A stretch of 64,000 nucleotides of DNA from Erythroxylum novogranatense (Eukaryota > Streptophyta > Magnoliopsida > Malpighiales > Erythroxylaceae): NCBI GenBank assembly GCA_029891385.1, contig CM057233.1, positions 47,694,063 through 47,758,062 on the forward strand, given 5' to 3'. Under the pieces are notes generated by a model. That model saw nothing but the letters and a program-made list of their open reading frames with translations. It searched no databases and was not told the origin of the DNA. The position numbers were made by a program, and so were the translations under genes. Positions 1 through 12,126 of the stretch are shown in pieces (position 1 is the first letter of the stretch; every line of letters starts with the position of its first letter).

Positions 1-497
1 TGCAACAATGTGAATATATGTTATGTGAATTGATGTGTTGCATAAATTGAGTGAACCATCGATGATGGTTACCTCACTGAATTCACAAAACTCACCCAAA
101 ATTTGCAATTATTTTTTAGGACTCAGAAGAATACCCCGTTAGGCAACGAGCGTATAATGCTAGAAGAAGTCGGGATCAGTTCGTGTCTGCATTAGTGTCT
201 GATAGAAATTTTTTTTTTGAATTTTTGTATTAATCATGATTAGGTCAAGTTGTATAGTTAACAGACTGAATGAAATTGTATTTACAAAAGTGCCCCCGTG
301 GTCATTGAACTCACCGATGATTAATTATGTAAATTGTTTTCCGCATAATATACATTGTATATAAAGTATGTGAATGTTTCAAAAAAAGATTTATATTGAG
401 TTTTGACTGAGTGATGTAGAACGCCACCCTCACAGGGCACGGACTCGGATACCACCATCGATGTCAGGTTCGGGTCATGCGGGAGTGGGGTGTTACA
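1..497 (+). mobile_element. 3' end of a LARD-type 5' LTR (element E1)
   Basis: The segment ends in GTGGGGTGTTACA and is followed at once by a primer-binding-site-like motif, so it is the 3' part of an LTR whose start lies left of the window. On the opposite strand it resembles the LTR end of the minus-strand LARD at 24293 and 31915: the same gggtgttaca terminus, the ACCATCGATGATGGT inverted repeat (55-69), ACTCACCCAAAATTTGCA (about 90-107) and a TTTTTTAG/G acceptor-like site (AG at 118-119). It belongs to the same or a sister family. No coding sequence is seen. Confidence 0.85.
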
Positions 498-503
498 TTT
501 AGG

Positions 504-516
504 TGATATCAGAGCC
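504..516 (+). other. Primer-binding site of E1 (initiator Met tRNA type)
   Basis: TGATATCAGAGCC lies six bases after the LTR end and differs by one base from the TGGTATCAGAGCC site used by many plant LTR retrotransposons (complement of the 3' end of initiator tRNA-Met). It marks the boundary between LTR and internal domain. Confidence 0.8.
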
Positions 517-3500
517 TAGAAATACGAACTTACATGGGCATTTTCTGAAATATAGGTCAAATCATATACAGTAGAGACATGTCATAGCAGACCATGGTAA
601 CTGATCCCTAATCTGAGTCCCATGGGTATGAGTCATACGTATGAAAAAGTATTAAATGTTTCAGTGTGAAAAGAGAAACGAAATATCAGCCTTTGAGCCA
701 ATGTGGATTATGGGCAATTGGGAATGGGAAAAGTAAAAAACGCAAGGGTGCAAGGCCCGAGAGGCTGAGGCCCTTTTGAGGACACGAGGCCCGAGATGTC
801 GAGGTCCTACAGATTGTTAATGATATTCACATTGTACTGTGGTTATAAACCCTTGAATGTGATAGGAATGTGAAGACAGTAACATGGGCTAATTTAGGAA
901 AAAAGTGATATAAAATTGAATAATGAGTTTTAAGTGTATAAATAGGGTTTAAAGAAAACGAAATTTGCGATACCCTGGAGGGGTCATTTTGGACATGGGA
1001 AGAATATCGGTTAAAAGTGATAAGAGTTAATGAGTTAGCATAAAAATATGTCTATGTTTAATCAAAAGCTCAGGGATGACTAGGAAATTGTGATTCTGAT
1101 GAGTATGTCCGATAGAATGGGATAAGTGGAAATGAGAAAAAGGCAGGTAAAGATTCACTGTATTTGTGTTGATATGAGTATGATGGAATATATTGTAGCG
1201 TAAGTGAAGAATTGTTTGAATGAAACGGAAAAGATGAGATTAAAGTGTGCAAGCCCATCAAAAGAAATAACCTTCTATGACTATGAAAGGATAGATTTGG
1301 ATTTGAAATGTGATAAAAGTTAGGATTTGACGTAATAATATGTCTGAGATACTGTGATGAAACTTCTTGATGCTTCTGCGTCTATAATTTGAAATAGATT
1401 ATGGACGATGAAATAATAGAAACATGGCCTTATCAATGCTTAAAATGCGCCTCAGTTGGGTTGCATATGTGTATGCAATTATGGAAAATATGATAAAGCA
1501 AAGGAGTAGAGTGAATGCACTCAAATGTAAATTCTATAATTATGATAAGATGTTGCATAAGAAGAAGAGGTAAATATTGTAAAACTGATGCAGAATCGCT
1601 GTCAATATGTGGGGTAATGTGAGGTAAAAGTGCAAGTCACGATATGGGCCTACAAAAATAGGTTTTTGCTATGATCAAATAGCAACCTCCAGTTATGGAC
1701 AAGAATAGGATAGAAATGTTATCTAGAGTTAATTGGAACGTAAGTAGCAGTAGAGAATTTGAGAACATAGCTATATAATATAAAGACATTTTTTTAATAA
1801 GATGTCAGAATTTTGAATGGTATCAGCCAGGGTGTAATTGTAATTGAAATTGCTTAATGCCTCATTGAGCCTTAGTATCGCGGATACATTGATCATAGAA
1901 GTCATAAGACAAATTGATCTTTGAAAGATCTTGTGAAATGTTGTAATTGATTTTTCGTGAGCTATTAGGAATGACATGGATAATAGGTGAGTGACAATAT
2001 CGAGGTTTGCACCAAGAATCGCTGATATAGGGTCAGAAAGTCGGGTAATTTAATTTATGATCAATGAAGACAGGCTTTCCATGACCAGCAGCTGGGATCA
2101 TAAGCTCTTCTCTCGGTTCATCAATGGAATCGAGTAATTCTTTCATAGTGGGCCAAGGCCCCTCGCTTGAGTCAATCGGGTTTGCTTCAGAAAGGAATTG
2201 ACAGATACAATGGAGGGAATTTTGAAATAAGATGATAGGTCTCCCGGAAAAGTTGTGATGTACTGTCTCCTTTATAAAAAAAATGAAAATGAGAATATTG
2301 GAGTTATTTCCATAACAAAGATTCAAGTATAAGGGTTAGAAAAGGCTATCGGGAGTATATATATTTTTGTTGATGTAAAATATCCAACAATTCGAGGAGA
2401 CATTCTTGTTCATGTGGGGCGAAATTTGGTTCACATCATAGTCTGTGTTTTTAAATCTATTTGGAAACCATAAATTATCTCTGATGAAGGGGTTTCAACA
2501 CAGGAAATTATGGTTGTAGATAGATTTAAATGTGTGGAGCAACAGGTATAAAAGAACAGACATTAGCATAAGTCAATGTATAATCATTGGGAAAGTGATA
2601 GAACTACTGAAATCCGTCGAGAAAGAGGAAGTTCAATGAAAAAAAATGAGGATAGCATGTAATCATACTACTGCATTGAGGAATTAGTTACTCAAGGAAT
2701 TACAAGAACTAACTATAAGGAATTAGTTATATCTATTGGAGTTAACCATACCCTGATAGGATTGTGATATTGAAGGTTAATGTGATCCAAGCAAATGACA
2801 TCAGTTGATGACTATGGTCATAAAGGTACAGAGCATATATTGAGTATTTGAGAAAAAAAGTATGTAAGTCGCGTTAATGATGACCGAAACAAAACAAAAC
2901 AATTATAGTGTTAAGTATGCCATTTGGATTTGGAGCTTTTATCGTATCTACAATAAAGGTTTCTAATTAAGATCAAGAGGGCATTGGTTGTAATGTATAA
3001 GGTGATTTTGTATACCTAGAGATGAATATAGCTGCATGAGCTAAATTTAGATGCATGACTTGAAGATTTCTGCAATAATAGTTGGTTTGAAAGCATAGAA
3101 TCATGATATGGACAGAAACATATGAAATATACATATGATTAGACAGATTAATAGAGATTAAGGTAATACTAGAATTGGACAAGATTGAAAGGATTGTGCA
3201 GGGGGACTTGTCAGTACCACATATGTGGATACTAGGTTACTCATTCTAGTGTAAAAAAGAGTGTATAGTCACGAGTTAAGAAATAATGGTAAAGGAACAT
3301 CAGATTTGTAAAAAGGGGATTAAATTGAGGATTTGAGAAAAATTGATGGGATAAAATATGTGTATTACCTGATAAAGAGAGGTCCTAGTAAGTGTACCCC
3401 AAAAGAGTAATTGGCGGCTAAGCATATCGAACTGAGTGAATATATGTGTGAGTTCCTTGCAGTCTTGACTATTGGAGACAGATATAAAGCTTATATGTCT

Positions 3501-4112
3501 GGAATGTTTTAGTATATAAGATGAATGTATAGTGCAAAGTGATTACAAGTAAACATCGTCATTATTTCAGTGAGATGACAAAAAGAGTCGATCACCCTGA
3601 GTAAAAGTCAGAACAAATTTGGGATACTATTAGTGAGTGAGTAAAATGAATTGAAAATCAGAATAAAGTGGTTTTGATAGACGAATGGATTTTGGTGGAT
3701 TACATCGAAGTTGTGATTATTTGGAGAAAGATTTTGAGTGAATCACCTGTGCCAAGGTGTAGTGAGATGAGATACAAAGGTAATAAAGGAAGTTAAGGGT
3801 GACATAAAGTGGTCTATATAACGGATATTTGAAAGTTGAGATGAGTGATAGAGATATAGATATGTATAGAAGTTCAAAAGGTTGAGATTGAATGGTTTTG
3901 GTCCATATCAAGGTTATCAAAAATTGGACCATTGACATATGTTAAGAAATAGTAATTTGATATGATAGTGGTGTATTTTGATACAAGAAGTGAAAATTTG
4001 TGAATAAATTGAGAAATGTGTATGATGAGGACTTAGATAAGAAAGCGATTGACTATGATCTTTTAAAAGACATTATGTGAGAGAATAAGTTACTTCGTGA
4101 TTTCTTAACTAT

Positions 4113-4150
4113 GAATTTCGAGGACGAAATTCTTTTAAGAGGGGGAGAAA
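4113..4150 (+). other. Inverted repeat plus polypurine tract of E1
   Basis: GAATTTCGAGGACGAAATTC (4113-4132) is a perfect 8-bp inverted repeat with an AGGA loop. It is followed by the polypurine tract AAGAGGGGGAGAAA (4137-4150), directly before the LTR start TGTTGGACC at 4151. In coding chromoviruses this stretch encodes the last residues of the polyprotein; here nothing upstream is coding. Confidence 0.8.
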
Positions 4151-4256
4151 TGTTGGACCCCGAACTTTTTTTAGAATTGCGAGTTAAAATTTGACATGAA
4201 ATGAGAAATTGGTGGTGAATTAGTCATGTGTAAAGGAAAAGAAAATTCATGATTTT

Positions 4257-4384
4257 GAATGATTATGTGTAATGCTCTATGTGAGCAAATTCTAGTTTGA
4301 ACAAATTGAAATGATATTTTGAATGATTATGTGTAATGCTCTATGTGAGCAAATTCTAGTTTGAACAAATTGAAATGATATTTT
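4257..4384 (+). repeat. Perfect 64-bp tandem duplication in A1
   Basis: Two identical 64-bp units (4257-4320 and 4321-4384), each beginning GAATGATTATGTGTAATG. Complete identity in an otherwise decayed region implies a recent duplication or an assembly slip. Confidence 0.95.
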
Positions 4385-4605
4385 GAGAATAATACATGAA
4401 ATAGGTGTTTTTGAGTTTTATAAAATTGATGTGAGGTTTTAGGTAAATTTTGTATTGTATTATGAAATTTATTAGTGAAAGTGTTAGATTTTGGAGATGT
4501 GAAAATCTAAAATTTTGAGGATGAATAGTAGCAGAAAATGTCAAATTGGATCTGAAACTTTATAAAATTTTCTGGCTTGATCTAGGCAGTTTTTGATCAA
4601 ATGAT

Positions 4606-5370
4606 CTTCATGAAACTTGTAGTTTCTGTTGAGAGCTTTCTATCGCCATAAAGTATGACAGTTCTCGATGTCGGGATTGAGAGTTATGACCATTAGAATT
4701 TAAGTACATTTTACTTTGTTTTTGAAAATGCTCTTAAGAGTAGGATTGTGTATGCTGTGTTTTGAGGCCAATTCTGTACTGATGTAATTTGCATTGAGTT
4801 AAGTGGTCTACATGAAAGTTGTAGAGAAAGTTTATATCTTTACAATGATGTATAATATGTTATTTTTGATTGTGAGAATTGGAAGATATGGAATTTTAAA
4901 GTTTGGATGTTGTATAGGATGACCAATTATCTGGCAAAAATTTTGAATGAAAAATTGACCTAGTTAGAGGTTGAAATTGCTTTGAAGTTCTTCATGAACG
5001 TTTTAGATTATGCTTTGATCTTTCCATTAATGTAAAGTATGGAAATTTTGGGTTATGAAATAGGAAGTTATGATTTTTACAAGTTGTTGTTACTGTTTGG
5101 GAAGAGTATTAGTGGACAGGAATTTTGAAGTGATTTTTGACTCCCTTAGAGGCCCAATTGATTTTTCTATTCTTCATAAAAGTTGTAGGTTGCTTTTTGA
5201 TCTTTTCATTGGTATAAAGTATGACATTTTTGGCCCTTTGATTTGAAAGATAGAAATTTGAGAAATGAGTTACTTGTTTAGGGAGACATTATTTGGGCAG
5301 TAACTTTGATTGAGTTTTTGACCCCTTTAAAGATAGAATTAGTTTTCGAGTTCTTCATGGAAGTTGTAGA
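4606..5370 (+). repeat. Degenerate ~182-bp modules in the A1 LTR
   Basis: A phrase resembling CTTCATGAAAGTTGTAG recurs at about 4606, 4808, 4990, 5172 and 5353 (spacings 202, 182, 182, 181). Each copy is followed by 'tttgatctttcca..ggtataaagtatg' and then 'gagttatgattttt'. The same modules occur in A2 (17869, 18048, 18229, 18411) and A3 (42542, 42703, 42895, 43077). Confidence 0.75.
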
Positions 5371-5450
5371 GCTTCCTTTCAGCTTTCTTTTGATACCCAG
5401 TTTGTAAATTTTGGACTCTTGAGTCAAAAGATATGATTTTTGGAAAATTC

Positions 5451-5475
5451 ATATATATATATATATATATATATA
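5451..5475 (+). repeat. (AT)n microsatellite
   Basis: Uninterrupted AT dinucleotides at the point where other A-family LTRs carry their variable cassette. A GC-rich stretch with GCGAGC motifs follows at about 5485-5560. Confidence 0.95.
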
Positions 5476-6494
5476 GTGGAAAAAAAATCAAACGGGCGAG
5501 CACTGTGCGTGCTCCTCAATAGTGCGAGCGCGTGGCCGTTTTCTCCCATGCGATGCCGTTTTGCCATTTTGTTTCCTTTTATTTTCCAATCTGACCCTTG
5601 TTCAATCTTTTGTTTATATCTTTTCCGTCCAACATCCGATTGACTTGATTTTCGAAGCGTTGGATTCCTAAGACAATTATCTACATCCTCATGGGAAATT
5701 TGTGGATTTTTTAGATTAAATTGAGGATGATTGATTTAATCAAAGTGAGTTGAAAAATTTTCTGAACATGGTTCAGTATTTTGGAAAATTCTTGATGTGT
5801 AGAGATCCAATTGAACTGATTCTTGCTGAAAAATAAAATAGAGACATGGGGATACAAGCCATATGAAGGAATTGAATTTCAATTTAGCCCCTAAGACTTT
5901 CAATTTCTGAATTGAAGTAGGGTTTAGTGTGCAGTCTTGGATTAGTAAGATCTTAAAGTATTTTGGCCATAACTTTTGCTTTAGTCATCCAAATGAGGTG
6001 ATTCTTAATTTGGATTAAACTAGAGAAATAAGACTACAATTTGTTTGAAGAAAGTGAATTTTAATTCAGCCTCTAAGATTATCAACTGTTGGATGGAAGT
6101 AGAGTGCTGGAAAATGTTTTAGCATAAGACAAGTTTGAAATGTTTGGAGTATAACTTTAGGAGTAGTGCACCAAATTAAATGATTTTAGTGGCGTTATGA
6201 AATTAAGACAATGAGGAACATTTCTCTAGAAGGAAATTTTAGCAAATTCCTTCAATTTGATGATTTGAAAAATGTCCTAAGTTAAGCATGATTTGATGAA
6301 TTTTGAGACTTTGTTATATTTTATGTTTTTGAGGACTTAATTAGCATGTTAATTGTTAAGTCAAACTAGACTTTACGTATTAAATAATTTTGATGACAAA
6401 CAAAGAGAAATATATAAATGAAAAGTAGATGGACACATGCGAAGTAAAAAAAAAATTGAAGGAGAAAATCAGTCAAGTAAAATCAATGATACAA

Positions 6495-6745
6495 GAAAAG
6501 CGACTAAGCTTTACAAACGAAGCGAATAAGCTTTACAAACAGAAGCGATTTGAAGCTTTACAACGAAAGCGCATTTAAAGCGTTATAAGAAAAATCAGTT
6601 GATACAAGAAAAGCGCATGAAGCTTTACAAGAGAAAAGCGATTTAAGCTTTACAAGAAAAGCGCATTTAAGCTTTACAAGAGAAAAGGATTAAGCTTTAC
6701 AAGAAAAGCGCATTTAAAGCTTTACAAGAGAAAACAGCAGATACA
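6495..6745 (+). repeat. AAGCTTTACAAG minisatellite in copia LTR U3
   Basis: About nine imperfect ~25-bp units, each containing (T)AAGCTTTACAA followed by an (A)GAAAAGCG-like linker, lie just upstream of the TATA box. The 3' LTR has the corresponding array at about 15250-15510 with different linkers (GACGGAAGC instead of CATTTAAGC). Placement in U3 suggests an enhancer-like array; that is inference. Confidence 0.85.
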
Positions 6746-6860
6746 AAATGTCAGACGGAAGAAAGAAACATCAGTTTGAGTTAGTTACGAAGTCAAACTG
6801 AATAACCGTTTCTTTCAAGAATCAAGAAGGAGATAATCAAGAAACAGTTGAAGACCCGAC

Positions 6861-6868
6861 TATAAATA
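6861..6868 (+). promoter_or_regulatory. TATA box of the copia 5' LTR
   Basis: TATAAATA followed by AGAGTCGAG. The same sequence is at 15624-15631 in the 3' LTR. The position about 0.5 kb into the LTR suits a U3 promoter. Confidence 0.7.
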
Positions 6869-7422
6869 AGAGTCGAGATTGAAGAAGAAACAATTTTATG
6901 CAACTTTATAAAACTTCATGAAACTCTGAGTATTCAAACTCTTGATTTTCAGATTATCTGAGAGAAAAATTGTGAACGATATTTCGAGTGAACAGTTTTA
7001 AGAACATTTCTATTGTAACAAGCTCTTTACTATTCTTTCAATTAGAAAGTGTTACAGATAGCCTGAAGAGGCTAAGAGTAAAATAATACTTGCTGTAAAG
7101 AGACCTGGAGAGGCTCAGTCGAAAGAATACTTGTAAACAATTCAGAGATAGTGAAATCTCAGAAGGATATCCGAGGATCGGACGTAGCCCACAGTTTAGG
7201 GTGAACCAGATAAACTGTTGTGTTTCTCTCTACTCTCATATTACTTATATCGTATTCTTCAAAGTTAACAAAGTTTTCCAACTAGTTACTGAATTGATTT
7301 ACGATAAGTTTTGAAAGAACAAGCATTTTTAAGGGATTAAGAAAAGTTTATCACAATTCAACCCCCTTCTTGTATCTTGATCATATTATTGTTCAATATA
7401 TTAACGTGTGATTCACTTCAAT

Positions 7423-7434
7423 TGGTATCGAGCC
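7423..7434 (+). other. Primer-binding site of the copia element
   Basis: TGGTATCGAGCC lies immediately after the 5' LTR end at 7420 and is a variant of the initiator tRNA-Met complementary site TGGTATCAGAGCC. Confidence 0.85.
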
Positions 7435-7475
7435 TGGTGTTCAAGAATCACTCTAAAAAGTGTGAATTAAAGAAA

Positions 7476-9069
7476 ATGGTGGAATCACACACGATATTGC
7501 CAAGGAGCTTGATCCACAAGACCTCCAAAGATTCAATGGTGAAGACTACCACTATTGGAAGGACCAGATGAGATTGTTTATCGAATCTACTCACATTGAC
7601 CTTTGGGACATCATCGAGAACGGACCATACACACTTGAAGATGATGATAAAATCCAATTCCACGAGAAAGATGGACAATGAAAGCGAAAGCAAGATTTCA
7701 ACTAAACTCCAAGCGAAATTTTTTGAGTTGTGCATTGAAGCGTAGCGAGTATGACAAAGTTCATGGATGCGACACTGCCAAAGAAATGTGGGATACATTA
7801 TCAATTATACATGAAGGAACTAATCAAGTCAAGGAGTCCAAGATAAGCATTCTGGTGCATCAGTACGAGTTGTTCAAAATGAAAGAAGAAGAGACCATTG
7901 ATCAAATGTTTGGAAGATTTCAAACAATTGTTAATGGGTTAAAAGCTCTTGGAAGAACGTACAACAGTCAAGACCATGTTCGAAAGATTTTGAGGAGTCT
8001 GCCAAAAAGATGGAGAGCCAAAGACTTAAGCGTACTGAAGCTTGATGAATTGCTTGGATCGTTGAAGATACACGAAGTAGAGCTTGATGCAGAAGATAAG
8101 CCCAAGAAAGAGAAGTCCATAGCACTCAAAGCAGGACAAATGAATCACAAGATCCAGAAGAAGAAGACAAAGAGGAATACATCAAAGGCATTAAAGATTG
8201 AAGAATCAAAGGATGATGATTCCAGCAAGTCAGAATCTGAATCAAGTGATGAAGACGATTAGCTATCTTTCATTTCAAGAAAGATAAGAAGAATGTGGAA
8301 AAAGAAGTCCAAAGGAAATTCAACATTCGTAAGGAACAAATGACAAAGACGATGGAAAATCGAGAAAGCATCTATTACATGTTATGAATGCAATAAGCCG
8401 AGACATTACAAGTCCGAGTGTCCAATGTTGAAAAGACAACCCAAAAAGAGTAAGGATAACAAGAAAAGCATGATGGCAACGTGGGAGGATCTGGATTCAT
8501 CAGAATCAGATACAAGCTTAGAAGCGTCAGAACATGCTAACATATGTCTGGTAGCTGAAGAAGAAAGTGATGAAGAGGTAACTTCTAGCCATGATAATAT
8601 ACAAGATGCATACTCAGAATTGTTAGAGGATTCTCATGCTATTCTCAAACAAGACAAGTCGTTGAAGAAGAAATATGTAAAAACCTCAAACATACTCATG
8701 AGATAGAGAGAGAATATAAATCTGAGAAAGCAAGTTGAGGAACTGAATAACAACAAAGTTATAGATAGATCCGAAGAGATTAAACAGTTGAAACTGAGAA
8801 TCAATAATCTCTCGATTGATCTAGCTAAATTTACAGATAGTACAAAAAAGATGAATGAAATGCTAGGAAAATGCAGACATCCGAGTGATAAAACTGGATT
8901 AGGGTTTGCTAAAAATAAGTCTCAGCATTACGTGAAATCAATTGTTCAAAAAGATAAGAAAAGATATCAATCGGGTTTTCAAAAGGTCATCAACGTTTTC
9001 ATTCTACGCCTTATTATCATTCATTACACCATATTAACCCTAAAGGACCCAAGAGAATCAGGTACCTAA
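7476..9069 (+). pseudogene. gag: Copia gag (nucleocapsid) pseudogene
   Basis: An ATG at 7476 opens gag (MVESHTI), then a frameshift within 30 bases moves the reading to the frame encoding RFNGEDYHYWKDQM, the typical copia gag start. A stop at about 7677-7679 and a change of frame lead into a 194-codon stretch (7678-8262) with the UBN2-type gag core (CDTAKEMWDTL, HEGTNQVKESK, ILRSLPKRW). After an in-frame TAG, a CCHC zinc knuckle of the form CX2CX4HX4C lies at 8380-8421 (CYECNKPRHYKSEC). Acidic and coiled-coil-like stretches follow (8425-8706, 8788-9069), as in SIRE gag C-termini. It would package RNA in the virus-like particle. Broken in at least three places. Confidence 0.88.
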
Positions 9070-9105
9070 AAATAAGATAATATCTCCTACAAAATCCTTC
9101 TTTGG

Positions 9106-9520
9106 AAGAACCAGCAAGTACCATTGGTATTTGGACAGTGGATGCTCGCGTCACATGACGGGAAAAAGGTCTATGTTCCTAGATCTTTAGTACAAGAAAG
9201 GAGGTTCGGTAACTTTTGGAGACAACAAGCAGGGCAAAATAATCGGGATTGGTAAGATTGGTAAGAATTCCCATGCATGCATTAACAACGTACTGCTAGT
9301 TGATGGTCTAAAGCATAACTTGATAAGTATTAGTCAATTATGTGATTCTGGTTTTGAAGTTACATTCAATCAAAACCTTTGTGAAGTCAGAAACAAAGAT
9401 GGTTCTATTTTCTTTTCGGCCAAAAGACGAAACAATCTTTACAAAATTGATTTAAACGATTTTCAGTCTCAAAATATTTCATATTTTTTATCTACTGAAG
9501 AAGAAAGACGATCCGCATAA
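9106..9520 (+). pseudogene. pol: Copia protease and pre-integrase region
   Basis: WYLDSGCSRHMTG is encoded at 9125-9163 and contains the DSG active site of copia-type aspartic protease, which cleaves the Gag-Pol polyprotein. The same frame continues into the segment before integrase ([15 protein letters not shown], then the open stretch 9320-9520 containing [15 protein letters not shown]). Frame is lost near 9520, where the text moves to another frame for integrase. Confidence 0.88.
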
Positions 9521-9522
9521 AA

Positions 9523-10717
9523 AACTAGGTCATGTCAGTTTTAAACATATTTCAAAACTTTTGAAACATGATTTGGTAAAAGGTTTGCCACAAATTTGTT
9601 TTAACAAAGATTTCTTTTGTGAAAGTTGTCAGAAAAGGAAACAAGTTAAAACCTCTTTCTCTTCAAAACATTTCGTAACTTCATCTAGACCACTAGAGTT
9701 GTTACACATGGATTTATTTGGTCCAACAAGGACAATAAGTCTTGGTGGAAAGAAGTATGGACTTGTCATTTTTGATGATTTTACAAGATTTTGTTGGATA
9801 CTTTTTCTGGCACATAAAGATGAGCCTTTCAAGTGCTTTAAAAACCTTTCCATGAGGTTACAGAATGAAAAAGGAGTGTCTATAGCCAGCATAAGGAGTG
9901 ATCATGGTGGAGAATTCGAAAATGAGAAGTTTAGAGTATTCTGCGAAGAAAATGGAATTTTCCATAACTTTTCTGCCCCAAGGACTCCGCAACAGAATGG
10001 AGTTGTTGAAAGAAAGAATAGGACGATTCAAGAAATGGCAAGAACAATGTCAGACGAGATGAATCTTCCTAAATATTTCAAGCGTAAGTCGTCAATACAA
10101 CATGCTATATTCGTAATAGAGTGTTCTTTGCGACCAATATTGAAGAAAACTCCTATGAGTTGTGGAATGGAAGGAGACCAAACATTTCTTATTTCCATCC
10201 TTTCCGTTGCAAGTGCACTATTCTGAACACAAAGGAAGTTCTGGACAAGTTTGATGCAAAGACTCTTGCAGGAATATTTCTAGGTTATTCTCTCACCTCA
10301 AAGGCATTTAGAGTCTACAACCTCACCTCAAAGACTGTTGAAGAAACTATTCATGTCAAGTTCGATGATAGCTCTCAACCCAATAAGGAAGAGGAATCAG
10401 ATAATGATGCTATTACAGTGCCTTTGACGGAGTACAAAGAAGTATCTTCATCAGAAACACTATATGACGAAAAGAAAGACATTTCGAAGAATTTAGAGTT
10501 AAAGAAAGATTGGAGATACAAAAGTTCTCATCCTAAAGAGTCAATCATTGGAGAAACCTCAGAAGGTGTACGAACAAGGTCCAAGTTCAGAAAAGAAGCC
10601 AACGTAGCATTTATATCTGAAGTCGAACCTAAGAAGATTGATGAAGCTCTAAAAGATGAAGCATGGATACTAGCTATGCAAGAGGAGTTGAATCAATTCT
10701 ATAGGAATAAAGTCTAG
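9523..10717 (+). pseudogene. pol: Copia integrase
   Basis: The zinc-binding N-terminus is visible (LGHVSFKHISKLL, then CESCQKRKQ), followed by the catalytic core with all three acidic residues: D in LLHMDLFGP, D in IRSDHGGEF and E in GVVERKNRT (open frame 9561-10226). A frame change near 10120-10220 leads into the C-terminal part (10121-10717) with ELWNGRRPNISYFHPF and FDAKTLAGIFLGYS, typical of copia integrase C-termini. It would insert element cDNA into the genome. At least one frameshift disables it. Confidence 0.9.
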
Positions 10718-11679
10718 TCCTTAGTTCCTAAACCTGAAAAGAAATCCATTATTGGTACGAGATGGGTATTCAAGAATAAACTAGACGAATCAGGAAAAGT
10801 AAGTCGCAACAAGGCAAGATTAGTAGCACAAGGCTATAATCGAGAAGAAGGAATAGACTACAATGAGACATATGCTCCAAAGAGCAAGACTTGAAGCAAT
10901 AAGGACACCGCTTGCATATGCGGTTTGCCATGACATAAAGCTTTTTCAAATGGACGAAAAAGTGCATTTCGAATGGTTTTATAGATGAAGAAGTCTATGT
11001 TAAGCAACCTCCTAATTTGAGGACATAAAGTATCCAGATCATGTCTACAGACTTCATAAAGCCTTATATGGACTGAAACAGGCCCCTAGAGCATGGTATG
11101 ATCGTCTGAGTTCATTTCTTATAGAAAATGGATTTACTAGAGGTAAAGTAGACAAAACTCTTTTAGAAAGAACTTGAGTAATGATTTCATTATTGGCAAA
11201 TTTATGTTGATGATATTATTTTTGGTGCAACTTCAAAAAGGTTATGCATGAGTTTTAAAAATCTGATGAAAAATGAATTTGAGATGAGCATGATGGGTGA
11301 GTTAAAATTCTTTCTTGGATTGCAAGTAAAGCAAACTAAGGATAAGATTTTTATCCATCAACAAAAATATCTTAAAGAATTGTTGTCTAAGTTTGATATG
11401 TGCAGTGTTAAACATATGTCTACCCCGATGCATCCTTCAAACTTGTTGTCAAAAGACGAAAGTGGTAAGAAGGTGGATCAAACCCTATTTAGAGGGATGA
11501 TTGGTTCTTTGCTTTATCTTACGTTAAGTAGACTGACATTCTATTCAGCAGTATGCTTGTGTGCAAGGTTTCAGCCGATCCTAGAGAATCTCATTATATT
11601 GTCAGAAACGAATTTTGAGATATCTCGCAGTACTACCGATCTTTGTTTAGTGTATGAGAAAGGTAAAATTTCAGGTTGA
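10624..11679 (+). pseudogene. pol: Copia reverse transcriptase (RVT_2 type)
   Basis: It begins in EALKDEAWILAMQEELNQF. After a stop at about 10715-10717 the text reads GTRWVFKNKLDE and NKARLVAQGY, the conserved RT fingers. The YVDDIIFGA active-site segment is at about 11205-11235. The C-terminal open stretch 11248-11679 contains MMGELKFFLGLQV, ISTPMHPS-like and GMIGSLLYLT motifs. Stops and frame changes between 10717 and 11248 break it. It copies element RNA into cDNA. Confidence 0.9.
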
Positions 11680-12038
11680 ATGGATATTGCGATGCGGACT
11701 ATGCCGGTGATAGGATCGAAAGGAAGAGCACGAGTGGTGGTCGTCACTTTCGACCAAATCGGTGTCATGGTCAAGCAAGAGACAAAGCTCGATTGCATTA
11801 TCAATCGCCGAAGTCAATATATGTCCGCCGTAGTTATTGTTCACAAGTATTGTGGATCAAGTATCAATTGGAGGACTACTCAATACAAGAAGAAGAGATT
11901 CCAATGTATCGCGACAACACCAAATACCATCGACTTGTCAAAGAATCCAATTCAACATTCAAGGTGAAGCACATAGAAGTTAAACATCATTTCTTGAGAG
12001 ATTACGCTCAAAGAAAGTCGTCGATCTACAATTCGTAG
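11676..12038 (+). pseudogene. pol: Copia RNase H remnant
   Basis: GYCDADYAGDR and RKSTSGG at the start are the copia RNase H signature (D of YCDADYAG is catalytic). The reading frame then drifts, but VKHIEVKHHFLRDY near the end is the conserved C-terminal motif of this domain. At least two compensating frameshifts lie in between. The domain degrades RNA in RNA-DNA hybrids during reverse transcription. Confidence 0.85.
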
Positions 12039-12126
12039 AAACAAAATATCGGTGGGCTGGATATCTTCACAAAACCACTAAGTGAAGATCGCTTTAAAGA
12101 AATCGACGCAACCTCAATATGGTGAT

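Larger units (their letters stand above)
498..4150 (+). mobile_element. Non-coding internal domain of LARD-like element E1
   Basis: About 3.65 kb between the primer-binding site and a polypurine tract, with no open frame longer than about 100 codons on either strand and no recognisable retroviral motif. The stretch at 591-632 matches the equivalent position of the minus-strand LARD internal domain (31790-31830 on the complement), so the two domains are related. A long-LTR element with a ~3.5-kb conserved non-coding interior fits the LARD class (large retrotransposon derivatives), which depend on proteins from other elements. The 3' end is joined to an LTR of a different family (A1), so this copy is chimeric. 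Confidence 0.75.
6354..7420 (+). repeat. 5' LTR of the copia element
   Basis: 1067 bp, highly similar to the 3' LTR at 15118-16191. Differences are mainly in the HindIII-site-bearing minisatellite near the start. It contains a TATA box at 6861-6868 and ends four bases before the TGGTATCGAGCC primer-binding sequence is complete in register. Confidence 0.93.

Noticed and set aside
7448..7804. 118-codon minus-strand ORF
   Set aside because: Shadow of the copia gag pseudogene on the other strand.
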